Origin: Actinoplanes xinjiangensis
GTDB taxonomy: Bacteria; Actinomycetota; Actinomycetes; Mycobacteriales; Micromonosporaceae
Assembly (NCBI RefSeq): GCF_003148685.1
Contig: NZ_QGGR01000002.1
Span: 62,001 to 126,000 of the forward strand
DNA: 64,000 bases
Reading direction: 5' to 3'
The position numbers and the translations under genes are program-made. This document shows positions 36,288 to 45,923 of the stretch, in pieces. The notes beneath the pieces were generated by a model, which was not told the origin of the DNA, made no database searches, and saw only the letters and a list, made by a program, of their open reading frames with translations. Within the stretch, counting starts at the first letter, position 1. Each line of letters begins with the position of its first letter.

Positions 36288-38507
36288 TCAGTTCGTCTCC
36301 AGGTGCAGGGTTCCGGCCCGCGCGTAGAGCCGGTACCGGTCGAGGGCGCGCGGCAGGCCGGTCAGCGCGAACGACTCGGCCTGGACGGCGTGATCGGCGG
36401 CGAACAGCGTCCAGTCGGCGTCCTGCGCCGGGCCCAGATCGTCGAGGTTCACCCGCGCCGACCAGCGGTCGCCGTCGAGGGTGACCCGGCAGACGGCGTC
36501 GACCGCGTCGTCGGAGTTCGGCAGGAACCGCCGCCACACGATCCGTCCGTAGTCCACACCCGCCCAACGGGGCCCCTCGACCGTCACCGACCGGTCACCC
36601 GCGTGGATGCGGGCCGCCGTGACCCGGGCCGGCATCTCGATCAGGTTCAGGTACTGCCCGGGCGAACGGGCCACGGTCAGCAGCCGGTCGCCCTGCTGCG
36701 CACTGACCGCGGTACTCAGGCCGGTCACCAGGATCAGCGCGTCACCGATCTTCGGAATCAGCACGGTCCGGTCCAGGAACGGGTCGTCCGGGCTGGTCGC
36801 GTCGACCACCTCGGCCACCGGGACACGGACGGTGAAGACACCGCCGGGCCCGGTCTCCAGCGGCGCCCGCAGCTCCCGGGCGGCCCGGGCGAGCACCAGC
36901 TCGGAGCCCGTGGCGCCGGACGGCAGCCGCCCGGTCAGCACCAGCACGTCACCGTCGGTGGCGGCCGCGGTCAGCTCCGGCTCGCCGCGCATCCGGCGCA
37001 GCAGCAGCCGGCCGTCGGAGGCCTTGGCCGGCTGGAACCAGTCGTCGCCGATCCGGTCGCCGACCGGGTACTGCATCTGCATCAGCAGCAGGCTCCGGCG
37101 CCGGACCGGGCCACTGCGCATCGTCGCGATCAGGCGTACGGCCTCCCGTTTCGCCGGCATCGCGGCGAGCGCCTCGCGGGGCACCCGCGCCGTGAACCCG
37201 ATGAGCCGCCGCTGCCCCGCCGAGTCGGTCAGCAGGTGCCGTTGCACGGTGAGCGGCGTCTCCCGCAGGCCGGCGAGCAGCGCGATCCGCAGCGTGGAGT
37301 CCTCGACGGCCGGCAGGTGGTCGATCGCCGCCGTACCGGTGACCACCAGGGCGTCGGGTTCCCAGACCAGCTCGGTGGCGGCGGCCCGCAGGGTGAGGTC
37401 GCGGCGCGACAGCCGGTGCAGGTCGGCCGGGGTGCCGGGGGTGTCCGGCAGGCCCAGGGCCCGGTAGCGCCACGGCAGCACCGGGTGCCGTTCGGCCGGC
37501 GCCCGCGCGGGACGGCCGCCGTCGGCCCGGTACCGGGCGATCCGCTGGAGCAGCTCCACGTCGCCGGACTGGAGACCGTGGTACTCCAGCCGCTCGATCG
37601 CCGACGAGCCCACGAGCGCCTCCGGGTCGAGGCGCCCGGTGAGCCGGCGGCCCAGGGCGAGGACCGCCTCCAGCTCGTGCTCGGGGGCCGACCCGAAGGC
37701 CTGGACCACCGTGGCGAGATCGATCATCGCCAGATGGCGGTGCACCTTCCAGCGCAGCTCGGGGGCCCGCCGGTCGACCATGTCCAGGATCATCCCGGCC
37801 GACCGGACCCGGTCCTCCAGGTTGCCGAACTGGAACTTGAGCTGGGTGACCGACTCGCCGGACTCCCGCTCGCGCCAGTAGTAGGTCGGGGCCGCCAGAC
37901 AGTCCACGGTGACCGCGTCCAGGTGCGCCTTGAGCGCCACCGGCCAGTCCTCGTAGCGCATCGCCGGGAACTCGTAGCCGAACTGGTCCCAGAAGGTGCG
38001 GCGGTACACCTTGTTCCAGACCATCCGGTCGATCGCCAGATCCGGCCACTCCAGGACGTGGGTGGCCGGGCGGTCGGCACCGTAGGCGATCCGGTGCACG
38101 TACGACTGCCGTACCCCGGAGGTGTTGTTGAACCGCCGGGCGTTGCCGCCGGCTAGCGACGACGAGGTCCGGTCCAGCGAGCCGACCAGCAGTTCGTACG
38201 CGTGCCGCGGCACCAGGTCGTCGCTGTCGACGAACGTCAGGTACTCGCCGCGGGCCCGCTGGATGCCGGCGTTGCGGGCCGGGCCCATCCCGCGGTTCTC
38301 CTGGCTGATCAGCTGGAACCGGGAGTCGCGTTCGCACCACTCGCGGGCGATCGCGGCGCTGCCGTCCCGGGAGCCGTCGTCGACCAGGACCACCTCGAAG
38401 TCCCGGAACGTCTGCCGGGCCAGCGAGTCCAGACACGGGCCGAAGTAACGCTCGACGTCGTAGAAGGGCACGACGATGCTGAGCCGGGGGATCACCGCTG
38501 TAAACAC
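36288..38507 (-). CDS. Large GT2 family glycosyltransferase (TarP/TarS-like domain layout)
   Basis: A 739-residue enzyme. Residues 8-230 form a GT-A domain: SIVVPFYDVERY, DDGSRDGS (43-50), VDSDD (93-97, the DXD metal site) and a YEDW catalytic segment. The remaining 500 residues are beta-rich accessory domains, as in wall-teichoic-acid glycosyltransferases. No membrane segment. Starts at GTG 38507; its own promoter should lie in the 91-base gap behind ribH. Probably decorates a teichoic-acid-like or other surface polymer; substrate unknown. Confidence 0.85.
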   Translation of the reverse strand: MFTAVIPRLSIVVPFYDVERYFGPCLDSLARQTFRDFEVVLVDDGSRDGSAAIAREWCERDSRFQLISQENRGMGPARNAGIQRARGEYLTFVDSDDLVPRHAYELLVGSLDRTSSSLAGGNARRFNNTSGVRQSYVHRIAYGADRPATHVLEWPDLAIDRMVWNKVYRRTFWDQFGYEFPAMRYEDWPVALKAHLDAVTVDCLAAPTYYWRERESGESVTQLKFQFGNLEDRVRSAGMILDMVDRRAPELRWKVHRHLAMIDLATVVQAFGSAPEHELEAVLALGRRLTGRLDPEALVGSSAIERLEYHGLQSGDVELLQRIARYRADGGRPARAPAERHPVLPWRYRALGLPDTPGTPADLHRLSRRDLTLRAAATELVWEPDALVVTGTAAIDHLPAVEDSTLRIALLAGLRETPLTVQRHLLTDSAGQRRLIGFTARVPREALAAMPAKREAVRLIATMRSGPVRRRSLLLMQMQYPVGDRIGDDWFQPAKASDGRLLLRRMRGEPELTAAATDGDVLVLTGRLPSGATGSELVLARAARELRAPLETGPGGVFTVRVPVAEVVDATSPDDPFLDRTVLIPKIGDALILVTGLSTAVSAQQGDRLLTVARSPGQYLNLIEMPARVTAARIHAGDRSVTVEGPRWAGVDYGRIVWRRFLPNSDDAVDAVCRVTLDGDRWSARVNLDDLGPAQDADWTLFAADHAVQAESFALTGLPRALDRYRLYARAGTLHLETN

Positions 38508-38580
38508 CAGTTCCGGAATAGGCGACGGACCGGGCGAGCATCCCGGCGCCGTTCGCCTAATCCGCGAACTACGGGTGTCC

Positions 38581-38598
38581 GGAGGGTGAAGACCCTCC
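38581..38598 (-). terminator. Terminator directly after ribH
   Basis: GGAGGGT-GAAG-ACCCTCC, a 7-base stem with a 4-base loop, abuts the ribH stop codon and ends the riboflavin operon. Confidence 0.65.
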
Positions 38599-39075
38599 CT
38601 ACTGCTTGGAGACCTCGCGAATGGCGAGCGCCGCGTCGAGCACGGCGACCGTGCTCTGCCAGCCCTTGTCCTCGATCGAGTCCTCCAGGCCGGCCCGGTC
38701 CCGGGCCTGCCCGAGGCTGTGCACGGTGAGCACGCCGTGCGCGACCGGGGTGCCCTCGTCCAGCGCCACCCGGGTCAGACCGGTCGTCACGGCGTCGCAC
38801 ACGTACTCGAAGTGCTGGGTCTCGCCCTTGATCACCACACCCAGGGCGACCACCGCGTCGACCCGGCGGGCCAGCGCCTGGGCCACCACCGGCAGCTCCA
38901 CCGAGCCGGCGACCCGGGTGGTGATCACCTCCGTCACGCCACACGCCTCGGCAGCGGCCACCGCCCTGGCGATCATGTGTTCCACCAGGTCGTTGTGCCA
39001 CCGCGAGCCGACGATGCCGAGCCGGAGCCCGGCCGCGTCGACAGTCTGCATGTGCGGATCACCGAAGCCGGCCAT
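38599..39075 (-). CDS. ribH: 6,7-dimethyl-8-ribityllumazine synthase
   Basis: A 158-residue lumazine synthase that condenses the DHBP and pyrimidine precursors of riboflavin. Family motifs include GSRWHNDLVEHM, TRVAGSVELPVVAQAL, VALGVVIKGETQHFEYVC and GVLTVHSLGQA. Last gene of ribD-ribE-ribBA-ribH. Confidence 0.97.
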   Translation of the reverse strand: MAGFGDPHMQTVDAAGLRLGIVGSRWHNDLVEHMIARAVAAAEACGVTEVITTRVAGSVELPVVAQALARRVDAVVALGVVIKGETQHFEYVCDAVTTGLTRVALDEGTPVAHGVLTVHSLGQARDRAGLEDSIEDKGWQSTVAVLDAALAIREVSKQ

Positions 39076-39120
39076 GAGTGTCCCCCTTCATCGTCATTGT
39101 TGCCCCGATCGGGGACTGGG

Positions 39121-40329
39121 TCAGGCCAACTCCGCGAACAGGTGGCCCATCCGGTCCCGCTTGGTGCGCAGGTACCGGACGTTCTCCGGGTGCAGGCGGA
39201 CGGGCAGTTCCTCGCGGCCGGTCACGCGTAGGCCGTACCCCTCGAGGCCTGCTCTCTTCGCGGGGTTGTTGGTGAGCAGGCGCATCGAGCGGATGCCGAG
39301 GTCGGCGAGGATCTGCGCCCCGGTGCCGTAGTCGCGGGCGTCAGCCGGCAGGCCCAGCTCCAGGTTGGCGTCGACCGTGTCGAAACCGCGGTCCTGGAGC
39401 TGGTAGGCCTGGAGCTTGTGCAGCAGGCCGATGCCGCGGCCCTCGTGACCGCGCATGTAGAGGACCACGCCCCGCCCGGCCGTGGCCACCCGCTCCAGGG
39501 CGGCGTCCAGCTGCGGCCCGCAGTCGCAGCGCCGGGAGCCGAAGACGTCGCCGGTGAGGCACTCGGAGTGCACCCGGACCAGCACGTCCTCGCCGTCGCC
39601 GAGGTCACCGAAGACCAGCGCCACGTGCTCGCCGTCGTCGGCGGCGGTCCGGTAGCCGACCGCGGTGAAGACGCCGTGCTCGGTCGGCAGGACCGTCTCG
39701 ACGACCCGCTCGACCTGGCTGCCCTCCCGGTGCCGCAGGTAGGCGATCAGCTCCTCGATGGTGATCAGGGCGAGGTCGTGCTCGGCGGCGAACTTCTCCA
39801 GGTCGGGCCGGCGCTGCATGGTGCCGTCGTCGTTGACCATCTCGCAGAGCACCCCGGCGGGGCGGCACCCGGCCAGCACCGCCAGGTCGATGGAGGCCTC
39901 GGTGTGACCCGGGCGCCGCAGGACGCCGCCCAGCTTGGCGCGCAGCGGCACGACGTGGCCGGGCCGGTTGAAGTCGGTGGGCTCACTGTCGGCGGCGGCC
40001 AGCAGCCGGATGGTGTGCGCCCGGTCGGCAGCCGAGATGCCGGTGCTGACACCGTGCCTGGCGTCGACCGTCACCGCGTACGCCGTCCCCCGCGCGTCCT
40101 GGTTGGTGTGGAACATCGGGGGCAGATCCAGCCGGTCCGCCTCGCTCTCGGGGAGCGGCACGCAGATGTAACCGGATGTGTAGCGGACCATGAAGGCGAC
40201 GAGTTCCGGGGTGGCGTGCTCGGCCGCGAAGATGAGGTCACCCTCGTTCTCCCGGCTCTCGTCGTCCACCACGATCACCGCCTTGCCGGCCGCTATGTCC
40301 GCGATCGCGCGCTCGATGGTCTCAAACAT
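39121..40329 (-). CDS. ribBA: Bifunctional DHBP synthase / GTP cyclohydrolase II
   Basis: A 402-residue fusion. Residues 1-203 are 3,4-dihydroxy-2-butanone-4-phosphate synthase with acidic metal motif [10 protein letters not shown] (22-31) and [11 protein letters not shown] (93-103). Residues 205-402 are GTP cyclohydrolase II with zinc ligands C257, C268 and C270 and [10 protein letters not shown]. Both halves look active. It overlaps ribE by 8 bases. Confidence 0.97.
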   Translation of the reverse strand: MFETIERAIADIAAGKAVIVVDDESRENEGDLIFAAEHATPELVAFMVRYTSGYICVPLPESEADRLDLPPMFHTNQDARGTAYAVTVDARHGVSTGISAADRAHTIRLLAAADSEPTDFNRPGHVVPLRAKLGGVLRRPGHTEASIDLAVLAGCRPAGVLCEMVNDDGTMQRRPDLEKFAAEHDLALITIEELIAYLRHREGSQVERVVETVLPTEHGVFTAVGYRTAADDGEHVALVFGDLGDGEDVLVRVHSECLTGDVFGSRRCDCGPQLDAALERVATAGRGVVLYMRGHEGRGIGLLHKLQAYQLQDRGFDTVDANLELGLPADARDYGTGAQILADLGIRSMRLLTNNPAKRAGLEGYGLRVTGREELPVRLHPENVRYLRTKRDRMGHLFAELA

Positions 40330-40921
40330 TGCGGGCCCCCAGCATCTTCTCCACGTACTTGGCGATCACGTCGACCTCGAGGTTGACCGGATCTCCGATG
40401 GCCTTGCTGCCCAGCACGGTCAGCTTCGAGGTGGCCGGGATCATCCCGACTGCGAAGCTGTCCGCGTCGACCGCCATGACGGTCAGCGACACGCCGTCGA
40501 CGGTGATCGACCCCTTCTCCACCACGTACTTCGCCAGCTCGGGTGGGAGCGAGAAACGCACCACCTCCCACTGGTCGGCGGGCTCGCGGGCGATGATCCG
40601 CGCCACCCCGTCGACGTGGCCCTGCACCAGATGACCGCCGAGGCGGCTGCCGAGAGCGGCGGCCCGCTCCAGGTTCACGTTGCTCCCGGTCCGCAGAGCA
40701 CCGAGCGACGTACGCCGGAGCGTCTCGCCCATCACGTCGGCGGTGAACACCCCGTCGACGTTGTCGATCACGGTGAGGCAGCAGCCGTTGACCGAGATCG
40801 AGTCGCCGTGCCGGGCGTCCGAGGTGACCAGCGGACCGCGTACGGCGATCACCGCGGAGTCCTCGGCGCCCTCGGTCAGGCGGATGATCTCGCCCAGTTC
40901 CTCGACGATTCCGGTGAACAT
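40322..40921 (-). CDS. ribE: Riboflavin synthase alpha chain
   Basis: A 199-residue trimeric riboflavin synthase with two lumazine-binding repeats: [10 protein letters not shown] at the N-terminus and the second barrel starting near residue 98 ([13 protein letters not shown]). It makes riboflavin from two lumazines. Two bases separate it from ribD. Confidence 0.97.
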   Translation of the reverse strand: MFTGIVEELGEIIRLTEGAEDSAVIAVRGPLVTSDARHGDSISVNGCCLTVIDNVDGVFTADVMGETLRRTSLGALRTGSNVNLERAAALGSRLGGHLVQGHVDGVARIIAREPADQWEVVRFSLPPELAKYVVEKGSITVDGVSLTVMAVDADSFAVGMIPATSKLTVLGSKAIGDPVNLEVDVIAKYVEKMLGARNV

Positions 40922-40923
40922 CT

Positions 40924-42045
40924 TCAGAAACCTTCTTCCGAATTACGGGTGGAGGATGAGGCGGGGGGAAGGTTCTCGGCCGCGGGGTTGCGGTTCTCCT
41001 TCTGCCGCAGGTTCGCGGTGAAACGCAGATCGCCACCGATCTGCGTGATGTCGGTGAAGTCGAGTTCGACGGCGTCGGCGATGGTGCCGATGCCGGCGCC
41101 GGCCAGGGCGGCGCGCCCGTCGCCGAGCAGTTTCGGCGCCACGTAACCGACCACCCGGTCGATCAGCCCGGCCGCCAGGAAACCGCCGGCCAGCGTCGGG
41201 CCACCCTCCAGCAGGACGTTGCGCACCCCCTTGGCGAACAACGCGATGAGCAGCGCGTGCAGGTCGACGTGGCCGTCCGGCCCGGCGCCGGCGGCGGCCG
41301 TCGTGACGATCCAGGTGGGTGCGGCCGCGTCACGGACCCGGGCATTCGCGGGGGTACGCCCGGACGAGTCCACCACCACGCGCAGAGGCTGCTTGATCGC
41401 CAGCGTGCCGTCCCGCAGATCACGAACGGTCAGCTGCGGATCGTCGGCGACCACCGTGCCGACGCCGGCCACGATCGCGTCGACGGTGCTGCGCAGCACG
41501 TGCACGTCGGCCCGGGACTCGGCCGCGGAGATCCACTGGCTGGTGCCGTCCGCCGCGGCCGACCGCCCGTCCAGCGTCGCCGCGAACTTCCACGTCACGA
41601 AGGGCCGGCCCCGGCGCACCGCGGTCAGCCAGGCGATGTTGCCGACCTCCGCCGCCTCGCGCCGCACCCCGGTGACCACCTCGATACCGGCCGCCCGCAG
41701 CGTCGCCGCGCCCCCGGCCGCCACCGGCGTCGGGTCGTCCACGGCGATCACCACGCGCCGCACCCCGGCGTTGATCAGGGCCTCCGAACACGGACCGGTA
41801 CGCCCGGTGTGGTTGCACGGCTCCAGCGTCACCACACAGGTCCCGCCGCGGGCCAGCTCCCCCGCCTGGGCGAGGGCCACGATCTCGGCGTGCGGGCCGC
41901 CGGCATACGCGTGGAAGCCCTCGCCGACGACGTCGCCGGCGGGACCGAGCAGGAGGCAGCCGACCACCGGATTGGGACTGGTCGTGCCGAGGCCCCGGGC
42001 GGCCAGCGCGACAGCGCGGCGCATCGCCTCGTCCTCGGTCACCAT
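40924..42045 (-). CDS. ribD: Bifunctional pyrimidine deaminase/reductase
   Basis: A 373-residue enzyme: N-terminal zinc deaminase (HAE 52-54, EPCNHTGRTGPC 75-86) and C-terminal NADPH-dependent reductase (WKFAATLDGRSAAADG, LLEGGPTLAG). First structural gene of the rib operon, 136 bases downstream of the FMN riboswitch. ATG 42045 is preferred over GTG 42075 because AGAGGA precedes it at the right distance. Confidence 0.95.
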   Translation of the reverse strand: MVTEDEAMRRAVALAARGLGTTSPNPVVGCLLLGPAGDVVGEGFHAYAGGPHAEIVALAQAGELARGGTCVVTLEPCNHTGRTGPCSEALINAGVRRVVIAVDDPTPVAAGGAATLRAAGIEVVTGVRREAAEVGNIAWLTAVRRGRPFVTWKFAATLDGRSAAADGTSQWISAAESRADVHVLRSTVDAIVAGVGTVVADDPQLTVRDLRDGTLAIKQPLRVVVDSSGRTPANARVRDAAAPTWIVTTAAAGAGPDGHVDLHALLIALFAKGVRNVLLEGGPTLAGGFLAAGLIDRVVGYVAPKLLGDGRAALAGAGIGTIADAVELDFTDITQIGGDLRFTANLRQKENRNPAAENLPPASSSTRNSEEGF

Positions 42046-42180
42046 CCGGTGTTTCCTCTCACGCGGTGCGGTCACGCGCTGGAGAGGGGGAGTTATCGCC
42101 AGGAATCGGACTTCAAGGGTACGCTTCGCGCACCCCGGCCGGATCGTGCCACTGAAGGCACGACCCGTTCCGATCCCGCG

Positions 42181-42348
42181 CGCTGTCTCCCATCCGGACT
42201 GTCTGATCGGCTTCCCAGCCGGTCAACCGTCGGCCCTGGAGTCTCACCAGGTCCACCGTCTGCCTTGGTAGGCAGCCGGGTCGCGGGCTTACCGTCGCTC
42301 TCGCGTCGGATCACCGCCGGTTCGGAATTTCACCGAGTCCCGCCAGCG
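42181..42348 (-). ncRNA. FMN riboswitch (RFN element) upstream of ribD
   Basis: The minus strand carries the RFN consensus: a GGCGGGACTCGGTGAAATTCC-like 5' part (cf. 42325-42345), GGCGGTGATCCGAC, AAGCCCGCGA, a CTGGTGAGACTCCAG helix and the 3' end GTCCGGATGGGAGAC. P1 pairs CGCTG (42344-42348) with CAGCG (42181-42185). A downstream hairpin CGTGCC/GGCACG (42145-42162) lies between the aptamer and ribD and may be part of the switch. FMN binding should lower rib operon expression. The 106 bases before it (42349-42454) should hold the promoter, but none is clear. Confidence 0.96.
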
Positions 42349-42454
42349 CGTGGTGGGTCACCCCCGAGTCTTGCACTACTTCGAGAATTTGCCACCCACC
42401 TGGCGACCTACCTCACATCCGCCGCCGGCATTCCCACTTACCCACTGGGATTTG

Positions 42455-43453
42455 TCACTCGACTTCGCTGCGCCGACGGTCGATCGCCACATACGATCCG
42501 GGCTGCGACTTCGCGACCTTCTTCATCTCCGAGGCCACCGCGATCACCACCCGCGGATCGGTGAACCGCCGCCCGTCCTCGGTCGCCTGCGCCACCCCGA
42601 TCGAGAGCGTGACCAGAGCCGCCTTCTGCTTGTTGCCGCGCCGGTCCGGGACCTCGATGTAGCCGCGCTGCGCGTCGCCCGGCTCATACAGCCGGTCCGC
42701 CGCCGTCTCGAAATCGGTCACGGTCCGCTGGGTCAGCGGCAGCACCTGATCGGGATGGCAGATGAACACGAAGTCGTCGCCGCCGATGTGGCCCAGGAAG
42801 ATGGACGGCTTACCGGTCTGCGAGGCCGCCCGCTGCAGGCTCCGGGCCAGGGCGATGATGAACTCGTCGCCGCGGTCGAACCCGTACACGTCGTTGACGC
42901 TCTTGAACCGGTCGACGTCGATGTAGCCGACCGAGTAGTCGTCGCCGCCCCGCATCCGCTCGCTGATCTCCCGCCGCACCCGGGCGTTGCCGGGCAGACC
43001 GGTCAGCGGCGACACCTCACGGGCGTCCTTGTGCCGGCGCAGCGTGTTGGTGACCCGCGCGATCAGCTCCTCCAGATCGAAGGGCTTGACCAGGTAGTCG
43101 TCGGCGCCCGCCTGCAACCCGTGCACCTTGTCGCCGGTCAGGCCCATCGCGGTCAGCATGATCACCGGAAGGGCCGAGGTGAGCGGCTCGGCCCGGAGCT
43201 GGCGAATCAGCTCGACCCCGTCCATCCCCGGCATCATCCAGTCGATCACCGCGAGATCCGGCCGGTGCGTCTCCATCAGGTCGAGCGCCTCCTGGCCGTC
43301 CCGGGCCCGGATCACCTCGAAACCCCGCAGCTTCAGGTTGAACTCGACGAACCCGGCGATGTCCTGGTCGTCGTCGACCACCAGGATCAGGCTCGGGCCC
43401 TCATCCGGGTTCAGCTCGGGATCGATCTCGGGAAGCGGCTCGGCCGCGCTCAT
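42455..43453 (-). CDS. Response regulator with degenerate GGDEF domain
   Basis: A 332-residue protein. The receiver domain (about 20-140) has acidic residues D27-D29, phospho-acceptor D71 (VIDWMMPGMDG), T101 and K123. A GGDEF-like domain follows (147-330) with the signature GGDDF at 224-228 instead of GGDEF/GGEEF and no RxxD inhibitory site before it, so diguanylate cyclase activity is uncertain. ATG 43453 is preceded by GGAGGT. No kinase gene is adjacent. It lies between rpe and the riboswitch. Confidence 0.88.
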   Translation of the reverse strand: MSAAEPLPEIDPELNPDEGPSLILVVDDDQDIAGFVEFNLKLRGFEVIRARDGQEALDLMETHRPDLAVIDWMMPGMDGVELIRQLRAEPLTSALPVIMLTAMGLTGDKVHGLQAGADDYLVKPFDLEELIARVTNTLRRHKDAREVSPLTGLPGNARVRREISERMRGGDDYSVGYIDVDRFKSVNDVYGFDRGDEFIIALARSLQRAASQTGKPSIFLGHIGGDDFVFICHPDQVLPLTQRTVTDFETAADRLYEPGDAQRGYIEVPDRRGNKQKAALVTLSIGVAQATEDGRRFTDPRVVIAVASEMKKVAKSQPGSYVAIDRRRSEVE

Positions 43454-43605
43454 CGCGCCACCTCCGCCGCGCTCCGGCGTCGCCTGACAGTGCCGGCCGA
43501 TTCGCTCGCGAGCTCGCTCATTGCACCTTCCTGCCAGCACCGGGCGTACCGCTCGATAATGGTCGGTGAACCGGCCTCACGCCAGTCCCTTCGGGGCCAC
43601 AGCTC

Positions 43606-44277
43606 TCATGCCCCGCCCATGCGGGCCGCCGCGAGCGCCCGGAGGTTGCGGATCGCCTCGGCCGGGTCGGCGGCGCCGTAGACGGCCGTGCCCGCCACGA
43701 ACGCGTCGGCACCCGCCTCGGCGGCCTGCTCGATGGTGTCGGCCGCGATGCCGCCGTCCACCTCGATGCGGATCTCCAGGTCGTTGATCTGCGCACGGCG
43801 CCGCACGTCACGCACCTTGTCCAGCATCTCCGGCATGAACGCCTGCCCACCGAAACCCGCCTTGATCGTCATGATCAGGATGGTGTCGAGGTACGGCAGC
43901 AACTCCAGATACGGCTCCACCGGGGTGTCCCGGTCGATCGCCAGCCCGGCCTTGGACCCGGCCGCCCGCAACGTCTTCGCCAGCGCCACCGGGTCTTCAC
44001 ACGCCTCCGCGTGGAAGGTCACGTTGTAGGCGCCCGCCTCCGCATAGGCCGGTGCCCACCGCTGCGGATCGGTGATCATCAGGTGCACGTCGAACGGGAT
44101 GCTCGTCGCCTTGCGCAGGCTCTGCACCACCGGCAGGCCGATCGTCAGGTTGGGGACGAAATGGTTGTCCATCACGTCCACGTGCGCCCAGTCGGCCGCA
44201 CCCTCGATCGCCTGCACCTCCTCCGCCAGACGGGAGAAGTCGGAGGCGAGGATGCTCGGCGCGATGATGGGTTCCAC
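43606..44277 (-). CDS. rpe: Ribulose-phosphate 3-epimerase
   Basis: A 223-residue TIM-barrel enzyme that interconverts ribulose-5-phosphate and xylulose-5-phosphate. Metal and catalytic motifs are present: [45 protein letters not shown] and EVDGGI. GTG 44277 ([10 protein letters not shown]) was chosen from family starts; the frame extends upstream without support. Confidence 0.96.
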   Translation of the reverse strand: MEPIIAPSILASDFSRLAEEVQAIEGAADWAHVDVMDNHFVPNLTIGLPVVQSLRKATSIPFDVHLMITDPQRWAPAYAEAGAYNVTFHAEACEDPVALAKTLRAAGSKAGLAIDRDTPVEPYLELLPYLDTILIMTIKAGFGGQAFMPEMLDKVRDVRRRAQINDLEIRIEVDGGIAADTIEQAAEAGADAFVAGTAVYGAADPAEAIRNLRALAAARMGGA

Positions 44278-44307
44278 GCGACGAAGTCTACGGTCCGGCG
44301 ATGCGGA

Positions 44308-44334
44308 AAGGCCGGGCCATCCCGGCCCGGCCTT
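44308..44334 (-). terminator. Terminator after rsmB
   Basis: Perfect 10-base arms AAGGCCGGGC / GCCCGGCCTT with a 7-base loop, followed on the minus strand by TTCC, between rsmB and rpe. Confidence 0.75.
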
Positions 44335-44416
44335 CCATCTCAGCTCGTACGGCGGACGACCGCCCTCACCCCGCCGGCCGGCCACCCTTCACGTCAGCCG
44401 GCCCGGCGGAGAACCG

Positions 44417-45886
44417 TCAGCTGGTGCGGCGGAGGACCGCCAGGAACATCGCGTCCGTCCCGTGGCGGTGCGGCCACAGCTGCACCGTCGGGCCCGCGCC
44501 CAGCCCCGGCATACCCGGCGGCAGCAGCGGCCGGGCATCCACGAAGTCGACCTCGACGCCGCTGCGCCGGGCCCCCTCGCTCACCGTCACCTGGGTCTCC
44601 ACCATGTGCGGCGAACACGTCACATACGCCACCACACCGCCCGGCCGGACCGCCCGCAGCGCCGCCACCAGCAGCTCACGCTGCAGACGGGTCAGCGGCG
44701 GCAGATCGGCCGGCTGACGGCGCCAGCGCGACTCCGGCCGGCGCCGCAACGACCCCAGCCCCGTGCACGGCGCGTCGACCAGCACCCGGTCGAACCCCTC
44801 CTCCGGCAGATCCGGGTCACGGCCCACCGACCGGCCGTCCATCGGCAGCACCGTCACCGGCATGCCCTCGGTGGCGATGTCCACCAGCCGGGCGCGGTGC
44901 TCGGCCACCTCGACCGCCGTCACCTCCGCGCCCCGGCCGGCCGCGATCGCGCCCATCAGGCCGGTCTTGCCACCCGGGCCGGCGCACAGGTCCAGCCAGC
45001 GGGTGTCCCGCCCCTCGATCGGGGCGGCCAGCAGCGCCGCCGCCACCAGCTGCGAACCCTCGTCCTGCACGTGGGCGCGACCCTCCCGGATGGCGGCCAT
45101 GTTCCGCGGCGCGCCCCCGTTCAGATACACCGCGTACGGCGAGAACGCGCCCGGCACCCCGTCCACCTCGTCGGCCAGGTCGACCGCGTCGACCCGTCCG
45201 GGGCGCGCACACAGGTGCACCGCCGGCGGCTGGTTGTCCTCGATCAGCAGCCGTGCCGTCTCCTCCAGGTCACCGCCGAGCGCCTCGGCGAACGACCGGA
45301 TCACCCACTGCGGGTGGTGGTGGATCACCGACAGGTGGGCCACCGGATCGTCCTGGTACGCCGGGGAGACCCGCTCCAGCCACGCCTCCAGAGGCGTCTC
45401 GGACACCGTGCGCATCACCGCGTTGGCGAACCCGGACGCGCCCGGCGCCACCGACCGCACCAGGTCGACCGTCTGGTTCACCGCGGCGTGCGACGGCACC
45501 CGGGTGTAGAGCAGCTGGTAGACACCGAGCCGCAACGCGTCCCGCGCCGGCGGGTCGATCCGGGAGACCTCACGGTCGGCGGCCGACGCGATGATCAGGT
45601 CCAGGGTGCCGACGGCCCTCAGCGTCCCGTACGTCAACTCGGTCGCGAACGCGGCGTCCCGCCCGTGCAGGCCCATCCCGCTGAGGATGTCGGCGAGCAC
45701 CAGGTTCGCGTACGCGTCGTCGCGGTGCACGGCCGCCACCGCTTCGTACGCCGCCTGCCGTGCCGGATCCGATGGTGGCCGGCCGGCCCGCGGCGCCCGG
45801 CCGCTGCGCTCGTCCCGCGGGTGGCCCGGGCCACTCGGCCGGCTCGGCCGTCCGCCGTGGGGGCGCGGCGCCCTGTGTTCCGTCAC
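44417..45886 (-). CDS. rsmB: 16S rRNA cytosine-5 methyltransferase (RsmB family)
   Basis: A 489-residue protein. The N-terminal NusB-like RNA-binding domain (about 40-180, AAYEAVAAVHRDDAYANLVL) follows a disordered Arg/Pro-rich tail. The catalytic domain has LDLCAGPGGKTGLM, DAPCTGLGSLRRRPESRW and the second cysteine in YVTCSPHMVET. It methylates C967 (E. coli numbering). GTG start 45886. Next to fmt, as in many bacteria. Confidence 0.94.
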   Translation of the reverse strand: MTEHRAPRPHGGRPSRPSGPGHPRDERSGRAPRAGRPPSDPARQAAYEAVAAVHRDDAYANLVLADILSGMGLHGRDAAFATELTYGTLRAVGTLDLIIASAADREVSRIDPPARDALRLGVYQLLYTRVPSHAAVNQTVDLVRSVAPGASGFANAVMRTVSETPLEAWLERVSPAYQDDPVAHLSVIHHHPQWVIRSFAEALGGDLEETARLLIEDNQPPAVHLCARPGRVDAVDLADEVDGVPGAFSPYAVYLNGGAPRNMAAIREGRAHVQDEGSQLVAAALLAAPIEGRDTRWLDLCAGPGGKTGLMGAIAAGRGAEVTAVEVAEHRARLVDIATEGMPVTVLPMDGRSVGRDPDLPEEGFDRVLVDAPCTGLGSLRRRPESRWRRQPADLPPLTRLQRELLVAALRAVRPGGVVAYVTCSPHMVETQVTVSEGARRSGVEVDFVDARPLLPPGMPGLGAGPTVQLWPHRHGTDAMFLAVLRRTS

Positions 45887-45923
45887 GCTTGCGTCCTGCT
45901 CTCTGAAGTCCCGAACTCTGTGT

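Noticed and set aside
35202..38156. 984-codon plus-strand frame opposite the glycan module
   Set aside because: Spans two recognisable minus-strand genes; Gly/Arg/Val-rich antisense composition.
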